Assembly (NCBI RefSeq): GCF_023715535.1
Contig: NZ_JAMBOI010000004.1
Location: forward strand, 1 to 64,000
Length of the DNA stretch: 64,000 nucleotides
Direction of reading: 5' to 3'
Origin: Sporosarcina luteola
GTDB taxonomy: Bacteria; Bacillota; Bacilli; Bacillales_A; Planococcaceae
This document shows positions 47,400-56,498 of the stretch, one piece after another. A model generated the notes under the pieces. That model did no database searches, had not been told where the DNA came from, and saw only the letters and a program-made list of their open reading frames with translations. Each line of letters starts with the position of its first letter. The first letter of the stretch is position 1. Position numbers and translations under genes: made by a program.

Positions 47400-49058
47400 A
47401 TGGCGACAACACGAAAACGACTGGGCGATTTGCTTGTTGAATCTGGACTCGTTACAGACGCCCAGCTCCAAACTGCATTGGAGGAAAAACCTAGAGATCA
47501 AAAACTCGGGGACGCACTTCTCCAAAGAGGTTATATAACCGAACAACAATTAATTGAAGTGCTCGAATTTCAGTTAGGGATTCCTCACGTCAATCTATTC
47601 AGATACCCATTTGACCCCAAGCTGTTCAACGTTGTTCCGAAAGAATTTGCGAAAAGAAATTTGCTCGTACCATTGAAAGCTGACGGAGACAGGCTGTTTG
47701 TAGCAATGTCTGACCCCATGGATTATTTAGCCGTCGACGACTTGCGGTTGTCAACAGGATTCCATATTGAAACAGCTATCGCTTCTAAGGATGATATTTT
47801 ACGAACAATATCGAAGTATTACGAAGATGAATTGCTGGAAGACTTTTTCATTGAACAACCAGAAGAAACAAGGGAGCAGCAAGATGAACTGACCGATCTT
47901 GATTCCCCGATCGTCCGTCTTGTAAATCAGTTATTGTCGTCTGCCATTACGCAGAAGGCGAGCGACATCCATATAGACCCCCAGGAGCATCAAGTCGTCA
48001 TCCGGTTCCGGGTCGATGGGATGCTGAAGACGGAACGGTATTTGCCGAAACATATGCAAGCCATGCTCACAGCACGAATTAAAATCATGTCGAGCCTTGA
48101 TATTACGGAGCATCGAGTGCCGCAAGATGGGCGGATCAAAGCGACAATCGATTTCCGTCCGATCGATCTGCGGGTTTCTACATTGCCTACCGTATTCGGC
48201 GAAAAAGTCGTCATGCGGATTTTGGATTTGAGCAGCTCGCTGAACGATTTAATGAAATTGGGCTTCAGCCAAGTCAATATGGAGCGATTCATGAAGGAGA
48301 TCGAGCGTCCGAACGGAATCGTTCTCATTTCCGGGCCGACCGGGTCGGGTAAATCATCCACTCTTTATGCTGCGTTGAATAAATTGAACAAAGAAGAAGT
48401 AAATATTATAACCGTTGAAGATCCGGTTGAATATCAACTGGAAGGCATCAATCAGATTCAAGTGAATTCCGCGGTCGGTCTAACATTTGCGAACGGATTG
48501 CGCTCAATCCTTAGGCAAGATCCCGATATTGTCATGGTAGGTGAAATCCGTGACCGTGAAACGGTGGAAATTGCAATTCGTGCTTCATTGACAGGTCATC
48601 TTGTTCTTAGCACGATTCATACGAATGATTCCATCGCGTCGATTACGCGATTGATCGATATGGGCGTCGAGCCGTTTCTTGTAACTGCGTCCGTGAATGC
48701 AATCATTGCACAACGGCTCATTCGTCGGGTTTGCCGGGATTGCGGACGGGAAATGGTTGCATCAAACCGGGAGAAGGAGATTTTTGCAAAACGCGGTATG
48801 GAAATTGAAACGATTGTCCGTGGGCCAGGCTGCGCAGCTTGCAATATGACCGGATACCGGGGTAGGGTAGCAATTCACGAAGTGCTCGTTATCAACGACG
48901 AAATGCGCGAAGTGATCAATAACCATGGCACGCCTGCAATGCTGAGAGAAATCGCGATGCGGAACGACACTGTGTTTTTGATTGATGATGGATTGGAGAA
49001 AGTGAAGCAGGGCATCACTACTACGGAAGAAGTTTTACGTGTTTCACTTATCGAATAG
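47400..49058 (+). CDS. pilB: PilB, type IV pilus extension ATPase
   Basis: A 552-residue assembly ATPase. The N-terminal MshEN-type domain has two tandem patterns, RLGDLLVESGLVTDAQLQ and KLGDALLQRGYITEQQL, the c-di-GMP-binding motif of this family (the first repeat ends with Lys-poor Glu rather than Gln). The motor domain has Walker A GPTGSGKS starting at residue 312, the Walker B-region DPDIVMVGEIRDRET, and zinc cysteines CRDCG and CAACN. It powers pilus extension. The N-terminal domain could let c-di-GMP switch assembly on. Confidence 0.93.
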   Translation: MATTRKRLGDLLVESGLVTDAQLQTALEEKPRDQKLGDALLQRGYITEQQLIEVLEFQLGIPHVNLFRYPFDPKLFNVVPKEFAKRNLLVPLKADGDRLFVAMSDPMDYLAVDDLRLSTGFHIETAIASKDDILRTISKYYEDELLEDFFIEQPEETREQQDELTDLDSPIVRLVNQLLSSAITQKASDIHIDPQEHQVVIRFRVDGMLKTERYLPKHMQAMLTARIKIMSSLDITEHRVPQDGRIKATIDFRPIDLRVSTLPTVFGEKVVMRILDLSSSLNDLMKLGFSQVNMERFMKEIERPNGIVLISGPTGSGKSSTLYAALNKLNKEEVNIITVEDPVEYQLEGINQIQVNSAVGLTFANGLRSILRQDPDIVMVGEIRDRETVEIAIRASLTGHLVLSTIHTNDSIASITRLIDMGVEPFLVTASVNAIIAQRLIRRVCRDCGREMVASNREKEIFAKRGMEIETIVRGPGCAACNMTGYRGRVAIHEVLVINDEMREVINNHGTPAMLREIAMRNDTVFLIDDGLEKVKQGITTTEEVLRVSLIE

Positions 49059-49068
49059 GGGTATAGCT

Positions 49069-50106
49069 ATGAATGAACCAATAAATTCAATATTAGAAAA
49101 AGCATTTGAATTAGAAGCGTCTGACATCCATTTGACAGTCGGCGTGCCTCCTGTTTTCCGGATACATGGAGAATTGAAACGTTATGGGGAAGTGTCCATG
49201 GATGATGAATTTACTGAGGAAGCGGCCAAATCGACTATTCCGGAAAAGTTATTCGGGGCATTTCTGGAGAAGGGCCAGATTGATTATTCATATGAATTGA
49301 AGGGAATCGCACGTTTCCGTGTCAATGCGTTTCAGCAGCGCAGTTCAATTTCGCTTGCCTTTCGGACAATCCCGACGATCATTCCATCTATTGATGAACT
49401 GCAAGTGCCCGGGATCTTAAAGTCGTTGGCTGAAACTCCCCAAGGTCTTATTTTGGTTACAGGTCCTACAGGTTCGGGGAAATCGACAACGCTTGCAGCG
49501 ATGATCCGTTATTTGAATGAGACGTCTCGCAAACACATTATCACTCTAGAAGATCCCATTGAATATGTTCACTCCCATCAAGCTTCCATCATCGACCAAC
49601 GGGAAGTCGGCTTCGACACAAGCACTTTTGCAGATGGATTGCGTGCATCTTTACGGCAGGACCCCGATGTAATTCTAGTAGGGGAGATGCGGGATCTTGA
49701 GACGATTTCAACTGCCATCACTGCGGCTGAAACGGGGCATCTTGTTCTGGCGACGCTTCATACTTGGAGCGCTGCTTCGACGATCGACAGAATCATAGAC
49801 GTCTTTCCGCACGGACAGCAATCCCAAATCCGTGTTCAGTTGGCTGGCGTATTGACAGCTGTTTTGTCGCAACGTCTGTTTCCTACTGTTGACCGGAAAG
49901 GGAGGAGAGTAGCAACCGAATTGATGATCAACAATTCCGCGATTTCAAACTTGATACGCTCGGAAAAGGTCCATCAAATACCTAATGTCATTCAGACGAA
50001 TCGATCAATGGGAATGCATATGATGGACACTTCGGTCAGGCAGCTTCTTGACCGAGGGCTCATTTCATATGAATCGGCAGTGCCGTATATCGAAGGTGAT
50101 GATTGA
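49069..50106 (+). CDS. pilT: PilT, pilus retraction ATPase
   Basis: ATG 49069 after AGGGGTA gives 345 residues (MNEPINSILEKAFELEASD). It has the PAS-like N-domain, Walker A GPTGSGKST at residue 132, DPDVILVGEMRDLET and the C-terminal AISNLIRSEK motif typical of PilT. It drives pilus disassembly and so twitching motility or DNA uptake. The stop overlaps the pilC start (TGATG). Confidence 0.93.
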   Translation: MNEPINSILEKAFELEASDIHLTVGVPPVFRIHGELKRYGEVSMDDEFTEEAAKSTIPEKLFGAFLEKGQIDYSYELKGIARFRVNAFQQRSSISLAFRTIPTIIPSIDELQVPGILKSLAETPQGLILVTGPTGSGKSTTLAAMIRYLNETSRKHIITLEDPIEYVHSHQASIIDQREVGFDTSTFADGLRASLRQDPDVILVGEMRDLETISTAITAAETGHLVLATLHTWSAASTIDRIIDVFPHGQQSQIRVQLAGVLTAVLSQRLFPTVDRKGRRVATELMINNSAISNLIRSEKVHQIPNVIQTNRSMGMHMMDTSVRQLLDRGLISYESAVPYIEGDD

Positions 50107-51317
50107 TGGCTAGGTTCAAATATGATGGCCGTGATGCAAATTCAAAAAGATCCGGCGTCATTGTTGCTGCGAATAAACGGGAAGCTGCGTTGAAATTGAA
50201 GAACCAAGGAATCCGGGTAACCAATTTGACCGAGCAGGCCGAAACGGTTCTCACGAAAGAGATCCATCTTGGAAAACCGATAAAGCGGACCCAATTCATC
50301 ATGTTCCTTCGCCAATTTTCGACATTGCTTCGGGCAGGAGTCACGATTGTGGAGTCGATTCGAATACTTTCTTTGCAGGTCGAATCGAAGCCATTCCAAA
50401 AGATTTTAGTATCGGTAGGGGATGATCTGCGGGGAGGCGGTTCGCTATCCGATACGTTAATGAAGCACCCGAAAGCGTTCGAGCCATTAGTCATTAACAT
50501 GATAAAAGCCGGAGAAATGTCAGGTACAGTCGATGATTCGCTGGACAGGCTTGCGGAGCATTACGAAAAAGCGCATATGACTAAACAGAAGGTTATATCT
50601 GCAATGTCTTACCCAATTGTAGTTGGTATCGTTGCAATTGGCGTCGTCATTTTCCTGTTGTCCTTCGTCGTCCCGATGTTCGTGGATCTGTTCGCAAGTG
50701 TTGGTGGCGAACTTCCATTGTTGACACAATTCGTTTTGAAGGCCAGTAATTTCATGGTGGCATATTGGTATCTTTTCATTCTAGCTGTGTCTGCATTAGT
50801 AGTTGGCATAGTCATGATGCGTAACAATAAGGAAGGTAAATACTTGCTGGACTCTTTTCTGTTACGACTTCCCATCTTCGGCGATCTAATGAAGAAATCA
50901 GCGCTAGCCACATTGACGAGGACGCTCAGTTCCTTATTTGCGAGTTCAGTTCCGATTTTGCAGGCATTGTCGATGACGGAAAAGATTGTAGAAAACGAAG
51001 TTATTTCTCGGGTCGTTGGCGAATCAAGACAATCATTGGAACGAGGCGGATCATTGACAGAGCCGATGGCCGACCATTGGGCGTTTCCACCCCTCATTCC
51101 CCATATGATCTCAATCGGGGAGCAGACCGGGTCGCTTGATGCGATGCTTGGAAAAGTGGCTGACTTCTATGAAAAAGAAGTCGATGCCTCGACGGATCGA
51201 CTAAAAGCATTGATTGAGCCATTAATGATAGTCCTTTTGGCGGGTTTAGTCGGAACTATAGTACTGTCGATTCTATTGCCGATGTTCAGTTTGTTCACGG
51301 AAATAGATAATATGTAA
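50106..51317 (+). CDS. pilC: PilC, inner-membrane platform protein
   Basis: ATG 50106 overlaps the pilT stop. The 403-residue protein has two GspF-type domains: residues ~60-190 (FIMFLRQFSTLLRAGVTIVESI, AGEMSGTVDDSLDRLAEHYE, then membrane helix IVVGIVAIGVVIFLLSFVV) and ~265-395 (FLRTLSSLFASSVPILQAL-like, IGEQTGSLDAMLGKVADFYE, final helix LMIVLLAGLVGTIVLSILL). It transmits ATPase motion to pilin addition and removal. Confidence 0.9.
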   Translation: MARFKYDGRDANSKRSGVIVAANKREAALKLKNQGIRVTNLTEQAETVLTKEIHLGKPIKRTQFIMFLRQFSTLLRAGVTIVESIRILSLQVESKPFQKILVSVGDDLRGGGSLSDTLMKHPKAFEPLVINMIKAGEMSGTVDDSLDRLAEHYEKAHMTKQKVISAMSYPIVVGIVAIGVVIFLLSFVVPMFVDLFASVGGELPLLTQFVLKASNFMVAYWYLFILAVSALVVGIVMMRNNKEGKYLLDSFLLRLPIFGDLMKKSALATLTRTLSSLFASSVPILQALSMTEKIVENEVISRVVGESRQSLERGGSLTEPMADHWAFPPLIPHMISIGEQTGSLDAMLGKVADFYEKEVDASTDRLKALIEPLMIVLLAGLVGTIVLSILLPMFSLFTEIDNM

Positions 51318-51436
51318 CGAATTTTGTCGAAAAATAAATATTTACTTAAAAATCCAGTTTGATAGTTTCATTTCAACTAGTAGTTTGGTATTCTTAACTT
51401 GAAATTGGAAATTAGGGAGAATAGGGAGGAATAATG

Positions 51437-51880
51437 ATGAAAAAGTTATTACAAAAACGTTTAAGAAATGAAAAAGGGTTAACACTCGTCGAGCTTTTGG
51501 CGGTAATTGTAATTTTGGGGATTATTGCAGCCATAGCTGTGCCCGCGATTGGCGGAATTATCGAAAGTTCAAGGATAAAAGCTCAGTTTTCAGATGGCCA
51601 AAATGTTCTCTCGGCGGCCAATCTATACTTTATAGAAAATCCTGGGGCCGACCCAGTTACTATTGAAGAATTAGTCGATGGGGATTACTTAGACAATGCA
51701 GGAAGCTTCGATGCAGATAATGATGGTACAGTCACATATAAAAAGGGAGGAAATGAATTGGACGCTACTACCAAGACTGAAAAAGGTAAAAAAGTGAACT
51801 TTACTGCGGCGACAATTTCTAATATTAACGAGGCAGATGCCAAAGAAGGAAATTCTCCTTCAGTTACATTTGTAGATTAA
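51437..51880 (+). CDS. pilA: major type IV pilin (PilA)
   Basis: ATG 51437 (or 51434) after AGGGAGGAA gives a ~147-residue prepilin: basic leader MKKLLQKRLRNEKG, cleavage before LTLVELLAVIVILGIIAAIAVP with Glu5, then a small globular domain rich in Asp/Asn and Ala (DADNDGTVTYKKGGNELD). No cysteine pair is present in the C-terminal domain. The 117-base gap before it and 143-base gap after it suggest its own promoter, fitting high expression, although no good -35/-10 pair was found. Confidence 0.88.
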   Translation: MKKLLQKRLRNEKGLTLVELLAVIVILGIIAAIAVPAIGGIIESSRIKAQFSDGQNVLSAANLYFIENPGADPVTIEELVDGDYLDNAGSFDADNDGTVTYKKGGNELDATTKTEKGKKVNFTAATISNINEADAKEGNSPSVTFVD

Positions 51881-52023
51881 TTATCTACCCTTTCATTTTT
51901 CACTCTGTTGTATATTTTTAGTTATAGAAAACTTAAAATTTCTAATTGTGATTTTCCCCAAAATACATTGTTAATCTTTTGATAATTAAAGTTTATTTTG
52001 AGATTAACTTAGGAGCTAGCAAA

Positions 52024-52977
52024 ATGTCTTTCTTCTCACGCCGCAAACAGCCGGCAACACTCACAATTGAAGATGATGCCGTCCGTTTTGTCCGTTTGAA
52101 GTCGCAAGATCCGCTTGTCATCGATGTTGCGGAGGAAGTTGCGCTTCCGCCGAATACGGTCGTCGAGGGGAAGATTGTCGATGCGGAAGCACTGGTGGTC
52201 ATTTTGGAAGGGCATTTGAAGGAGTGGGGCATTGCGAAGCGCGATGTCCAGTTCCTTGCTCCTGATACATATGTGATGATTCGGAAGGTTCCTTATCCGG
52301 AAGATGTTCAGTCGGATGAATTGAAAGGGCATTTCTTCATTGAAATAGGTTCGACAATTTATTTGCCATTTGATGATCCGGTTTTTGACGTAGTTCCTTG
52401 CAGTTTGAATGAAGGAACGAAGGAAGCTATCTTAATCGCATCGAAGGAAAGCATTTTGGACAAGTACGAAGATGTGCTCAAAGCGGTGAGACTGAATCCC
52501 GTCGTTGCAGACATTGGACCACTTGCACTGTATCGCCTTGCTTACAAGGTGTACCAATTTGGCGGACATGAGCATGTTCTCATCGCTGATTTGCATGACG
52601 GTGTACTCACGGTATCAATTTTCCATAAACATTACCCGCTCTTCATGCGGCCTGTCGATCTGTCGCAATCCGCGGATCTTTCGATTGTTGCGGATGCTCA
52701 TGTGGATCCCCATTCGATCACACCTACTACAATTGTGATGGAACTCGAGAAGCTGATGAACTTTTATCGATATAATTTACATAACGGAAGTGCTTCTATT
52801 ACACATCTGCTCGTCAATGGCGAATACGGTGATATGGAAAAATTATTGTCTGCTATACGCGAGCGGTTTTCTATCGAAGCGGAGCGTTTGCTGAAAAGAC
52901 CTTTGGAACTTCAAGATGGACAACAATTGCCCGCAACCTTCAATCGGACGATCGGGTTGGCATTGAAAGAGGTGTAG
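52024..52977 (+). CDS. pilM: PilM, actin-like pilus assembly protein
   Basis: AGGAG at 52010 fits ATG 52024, giving 317 residues beginning MSFFSRRKQPATLTIEDD. The actin-like ATPase strand patterns are visible (LTIEDDAVRFVRL, VVADIGPLALYRLAY, VLIADLHDGVLTVSIF, HLLVNGEYGDME). PilM binds the cytoplasmic tail of PilN and helps couple the motor to the inner-membrane complex. The PilN start follows after three bases. Confidence 0.85.
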   Translation: MSFFSRRKQPATLTIEDDAVRFVRLKSQDPLVIDVAEEVALPPNTVVEGKIVDAEALVVILEGHLKEWGIAKRDVQFLAPDTYVMIRKVPYPEDVQSDELKGHFFIEIGSTIYLPFDDPVFDVVPCSLNEGTKEAILIASKESILDKYEDVLKAVRLNPVVADIGPLALYRLAYKVYQFGGHEHVLIADLHDGVLTVSIFHKHYPLFMRPVDLSQSADLSIVADAHVDPHSITPTTIVMELEKLMNFYRYNLHNGSASITHLLVNGEYGDMEKLLSAIRERFSIEAERLLKRPLELQDGQQLPATFNRTIGLALKEV

Positions 52978-52980
52978 TTC

Positions 52981-53598
52981 ATGCTCGTTGATATTAATCT
53001 ATTGCCTGAAAAGGAGAGGGAGCGGTCGACGCTCCTCATTGCTGCACTTGTTGTTTTAGGTGCGGCTATTCTTTTTTGGGCGACTCTTTTTGTCTTATCC
53101 CTCTCCCTATCGAAAGAGACTGCCCGGGTGGAAACACAGATTGCTTCCTTGCATGCTACCCAGGAGACGATCCGGGAGAATATGCAGCCTTCGTCACATG
53201 CAGGTGATCGGGAGATACTTGCCTCTACCGTTGAATGGGCGGAAGCGTATCGGTACGATACATTGCCTTTATTGCGTGAAATGATCGCTTTATTGCCGGA
53301 GCGGGGCTTTTTTGTTTCGTTCGAATTTACAGCTCCTCATGAGTCGACAGTCGTTGTCCAATTTGATGATAAGTCAGATGCTGCCTATTATTTAACGAGG
53401 ATCAAATCATCGACAGTCGTGTCGTCAGCGACAATGGAGTCGTTGGTGGCTGAAAGTCTTGATGAAGAAAGTCATTTGGAGACGCTACCCCGTTTTGCAG
53501 CGACTTATCATATTGAATACGTGGATGAACGCGGTGTTGTTGTCGAAATCGAAGAAACGATAGAAACTGATGGACAGGAGGATGACTCCGATGAGTAA
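52981..53598 (+). CDS. pilN: PilN, pilus alignment complex
   Basis: A 205-residue bitopic protein. The N-terminus MLVDINLLPEKERERS contains the conserved INLLP motif that binds PilM, then a membrane helix (LLIAALVVLGAAILFWATLFVLSL, residues ~18-41) and a coiled, ferredoxin-like domain (DRE..RYDTLPLLREMIALLPERGFF). It overlaps pilO by eight bases. Confidence 0.85.
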   Translation: MLVDINLLPEKERERSTLLIAALVVLGAAILFWATLFVLSLSLSKETARVETQIASLHATQETIRENMQPSSHAGDREILASTVEWAEAYRYDTLPLLREMIALLPERGFFVSFEFTAPHESTVVVQFDDKSDAAYYLTRIKSSTVVSSATMESLVAESLDEESHLETLPRFAATYHIEYVDERGVVVEIEETIETDGQEDDSDE

Positions 53599-54277
53599 TT
53601 TGACAAAACGCCAAAAGGAGATGGGGCTCCTAGTGTTGTCGATTTTATTTCTGCTTATCCTTGCTGCGTATTCGTATTTCCAAATTTATGCACCCTCCAA
53701 AGAGTCAAATGAACGCGCTGCACAGACGTTGGCGAATGAACGGGATATCCTGTTTGCGTTGCAACGTCAAGAGGCGCAGCAAAGTAATACAGGGACATCC
53801 AACTCGCGTCCATTGCAGCAGAAGCTTCCAGTTAAGCCGCTAGAAGATCTGATCCTCCTGCAAGTTCAGAAGGCGGAAGTGAAGTCGGATGCCTTCGTCC
53901 ATGAAGTGAATTTTTCCCTGGAAGAACCGATCATTGAAAATGCGCCTGAACAAGTTCAAAATGTGCTGCAGGCTGTCATTACAGAAGTGCACTTGGCAGC
54001 GGATGCGTATATGCAAATCGACCGGTTCATCGAAGAAATCGAATCGATGGAGCGCATCTTCATTATGGACCGTATAGAGTTCACAGCTCCTGATGAAGTG
54101 AGGACGATCGAACAAGAGGATGGTCCGATAGAATTAATTGTCACGTTCCATGCGTTATTCCGGCCGGATTTAGGGAATCTTGAAGATGAAGCGCCGAAAG
54201 TGGATGCTCCGTTACCGGCTGGTAAACAGGACCCGACGCCGATCAACAAAATGCCTGGACTAGGTGATAGTGAATGA
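53591..54277 (+). CDS. pilO: PilO-like pilus alignment protein
   Basis: AGGAGG at 53576-53581 supports ATG 53591, giving 228 residues (MSNLTKRQKEMGLL). A membrane helix (LLVLSILFLLILAAYSYFQIY) is followed by a coiled segment and a globular extracytoplasmic domain (IDRFIEEIESMERIFIMDRIEF), the PilO plan. Its stop overlaps pilD by four bases. Sequence conservation in this family is low; position between PilN and PilD supports the call. Confidence 0.78.
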   Translation: MSNLTKRQKEMGLLVLSILFLLILAAYSYFQIYAPSKESNERAAQTLANERDILFALQRQEAQQSNTGTSNSRPLQQKLPVKPLEDLILLQVQKAEVKSDAFVHEVNFSLEEPIIENAPEQVQNVLQAVITEVHLAADAYMQIDRFIEEIESMERIFIMDRIEFTAPDEVRTIEQEDGPIELIVTFHALFRPDLGNLEDEAPKVDAPLPAGKQDPTPINKMPGLGDSE

Positions 54278-55029
54278 ACATTGTTTGGATATTTTTATTT
54301 TTCGTGTACGGCATCATTTTCGGTTCCTTCTTCAACGTCGTAGGTCTCCGTGTGCCGAAAAAGGAATCGATCATTGCTCCGCCATCCCATTGCACGAAAT
54401 GCCATCGGAAGTTGCGTCTGCTTGATTTGATTCCTGTATTCTCCTATGTCGCTCTTCGCGGAAAATGCAGGGGATGCGGACAGAAGATCAGCCCAATGTA
54501 TCCTTTTATGGAATTCTTAACTGGTGTTTTATTTGCATTTTCGTATTACCATATCGGTTTTACATATGAATTGATCATCGCGTTGCTTTTCGTCTCATTG
54601 CTGGTCATCATCACTGTATCCGATTACGCGTATATGCTAATCCCCGACAAAGTGCTTTTGCCGTTCGCCATCGCGCTTTTGTTCCTTCGGTGGCCAATCC
54701 CTACAACGCCGTGGTGGGATAGCTTGCTTGGGGCCGCAGTCGGTTTTACCGTGCTGTATCTTATTGCCGTCGTGTCGAAAGGTGGAATGGGCGGAGGAGA
54801 TATCAAGTTGTTCTTCGTCATCGGGCTAGTGCTTGGGACGGTGAATACACTATTGACGTTGTTCCTCGCTTCGTTGATTGGTTCTGTCGTCGGTCTTTAT
54901 GTATTGAAGAAAACCGGAAAAGGCAGGAAGACGCCTGTCGCATTCGGACCTTCCATTGCGGCGGCAGCCGTCATTTCGTATTTCTTCGGAGCAGACCTTG
55001 TCGAATGGTATCAGCATTTATTCATTTAA
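54274..55029 (+). CDS. pilD: prepilin peptidase PilD/ComC
   Basis: A 251-residue membrane aspartyl protease. The cytoplasmic Zn-binding cysteines are present (CTKCHRKLRLLDLIPVFSY, GKCRGCG), used in N-methylation, and the catalytic aspartates are in VSDYAYMLIPD and GGGDIKLFF. It cleaves and methylates the prepilins of this locus. In B. subtilis comC holds this same position before spoIIB. A terminator follows at 55046. Confidence 0.93.
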   Translation: MNIVWIFLFFVYGIIFGSFFNVVGLRVPKKESIIAPPSHCTKCHRKLRLLDLIPVFSYVALRGKCRGCGQKISPMYPFMEFLTGVLFAFSYYHIGFTYELIIALLFVSLLVIITVSDYAYMLIPDKVLLPFAIALLFLRWPIPTTPWWDSLLGAAVGFTVLYLIAVVSKGGMGGGDIKLFFVIGLVLGTVNTLLTLFLASLIGSVVGLYVLKKTGKGRKTPVAFGPSIAAAAVISYFFGADLVEWYQHLFI

Positions 55030-55045
55030 GTCGATAAATTTCTTG

Positions 55046-55075
55046 GAACAAGACGACATACGTCTTGTTCTTTTT
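55046..55075 (+). terminator. terminator of the pilus operon
   Basis: GAACAAGACG pairs exactly with CGTCTTGTTC around five bases and is followed by five T residues. Confidence 0.9.
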
Positions 55076-55118
55076 CATGTCAAATTTGATACGGTTACTA
55101 AAAACGGGGTGGTCTGGC

Positions 55119-55787
55119 ATGAACTTCAAGAAGAAATATTCGAAAGTGACAGTCGCGATGGCGATGCTGCACGGCGTCATCATTGGCATTGCAGCCGTGG
55201 CAATCGTAGGTTTCATAATTGTCGGTACGAATGGACAAGGGAAAGAAAAGGCGGGAGAAAAGGAAGTACTGGTGACTGATCCGCCTGCATCCGGTGAAAC
55301 GACTCCTACTTCCGGTCCTGCAATTTCGCCGGAAGAAGCCCCTCTCCAACTGTTCGCTAAACAGCATGGTGTGTTTTCTAGCGTACAGTCGGCGCAGGAA
55401 TTTGTGGCGCAGGATGTAAGTCTCGCAAAGGCAGCCGTACTAGAAATCGGGGGGCAGTTCTATGTGTGGAGCGCTGTTGGCATGCAGGAAGAGGAAATTG
55501 ACGTGAGCGAATATGAGATGACGTTTAAAAAGCCGTTTTTCGCTGATATATCGTCTTGTTCCTCTGTCGGCGCTGGTAAATTAAGAAGCGCTCTGTCTGA
55601 AACCGAATTCTCCAAAATTAAAGTTTTAACAACTGTTGCGGAAGGTGAAGCGGATGATGAGAAAATTGCTGATTTCCGTAAGAATTTACTAGCATTGACA
55701 GTCTTCACATCTGATTTGCGTATTGTACGACTCCACCTGCTTTCCCAGTATTCTCATAAAAACGGCTGTGTGAAAATCAATTTTTAA
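55119..55787 (+). CDS. SpoIIB-like SPOR-type protein
   Basis: GGGGTGG before ATG 55119 supports a 222-residue protein. It has a short basic N-terminus, one transmembrane helix (~14-36) and a Pro/Thr linker. An SPOR-like region follows (LQLFAKQHGVFSSVQSAQEFV, LEIGGQFYVWSAVGM). Between the prepilin peptidase and maf, B. subtilis carries spoIIB, a SPOR protein that localises SpoIIDMP at the sporulation septum. Position and layout support an equivalent role, but the protein is shorter than B. subtilis SpoIIB and divergent. Confidence 0.6.
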   Translation: MNFKKKYSKVTVAMAMLHGVIIGIAAVAIVGFIIVGTNGQGKEKAGEKEVLVTDPPASGETTPTSGPAISPEEAPLQLFAKQHGVFSSVQSAQEFVAQDVSLAKAAVLEIGGQFYVWSAVGMQEEEIDVSEYEMTFKKPFFADISSCSSVGAGKLRSALSETEFSKIKVLTTVAEGEADDEKIADFRKNLLALTVFTSDLRIVRLHLLSQYSHKNGCVKINF

Positions 55788-55883
55788 TGCGGGAAAACGG
55801 GACAAACTCTCGTTTTTGTCGATTTGTGAAAATTCCCATTATACTCCTTCTCTAGTATGATAAAGAAGAAGGAGGTTGCTTAT

Positions 55884-56498
55884 ATGGAATTCATTACAAA
55901 AGGGCGGATTATCCTGGCTTCAGGCTCACCGAGAAGGCAGGAGCTGCTCAGAAACCTTGGCATCCAGTTCGATACCATGCCAAGCGATGTCGAAGAAGTC
56001 GTAGAATTAGTGGAAGGGGACTTCGCGGATTATGTCCAGAAGCTCGCTGTCAAAAAGGCGTCTGCGGTGTCGGAACAGCGATCGGATGCTATTGTCATCG
56101 CGGCTGACACGATTGTCGTCTTTGAAGGGGAGATTTATCCCAAACCGTCATCGAAAGAACAAGCCGAAAGCTTCCTGAGGAAGTTTTCCGGAAATACCCA
56201 TTCAGTTTTCACGGGTGTCAGCATTCTCGGAAACGGAATATCGAAAGCGTTTTCAGTCGAGACGAGAGTGACGTTCAAGGAACTGGACGATCAGCTTCTC
56301 AAGTCGTATGTGAACTCCGGCGATCCTATGGATAAGGCAGGAGGATATGGCATCCAAACCGCGGGAGCGCTCCTCGTCGAAAAAATTGATGGGGATTATC
56401 TCAATGTCGTCGGTTTGCCTTTATCGAAGCTGGTGGGGATATTGCGTGAAGAAGACATCGTCGTGTTGAAGGAGGCTGAATGGTACGTTGACAGCTGA
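55884..56498 (+). CDS. maf: Maf nucleotide pyrophosphatase
   Basis: AAGGAGGT precedes ATG 55884, giving 204 residues (MEFITKGRIILASGSPRRQELL). Motifs SPRRQELL, VIAADTIVV, KP.S..QA, DKAGGYGIQ and GDYLNVVGLP match Maf, a septum-linked pyrophosphatase of non-canonical or pyrimidine nucleotides. It overlaps the radC start. Confidence 0.93.
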   Translation: MEFITKGRIILASGSPRRQELLRNLGIQFDTMPSDVEEVVELVEGDFADYVQKLAVKKASAVSEQRSDAIVIAADTIVVFEGEIYPKPSSKEQAESFLRKFSGNTHSVFTGVSILGNGISKAFSVETRVTFKELDDQLLKSYVNSGDPMDKAGGYGIQTAGALLVEKIDGDYLNVVGLPLSKLVGILREEDIVVLKEAEWYVDS

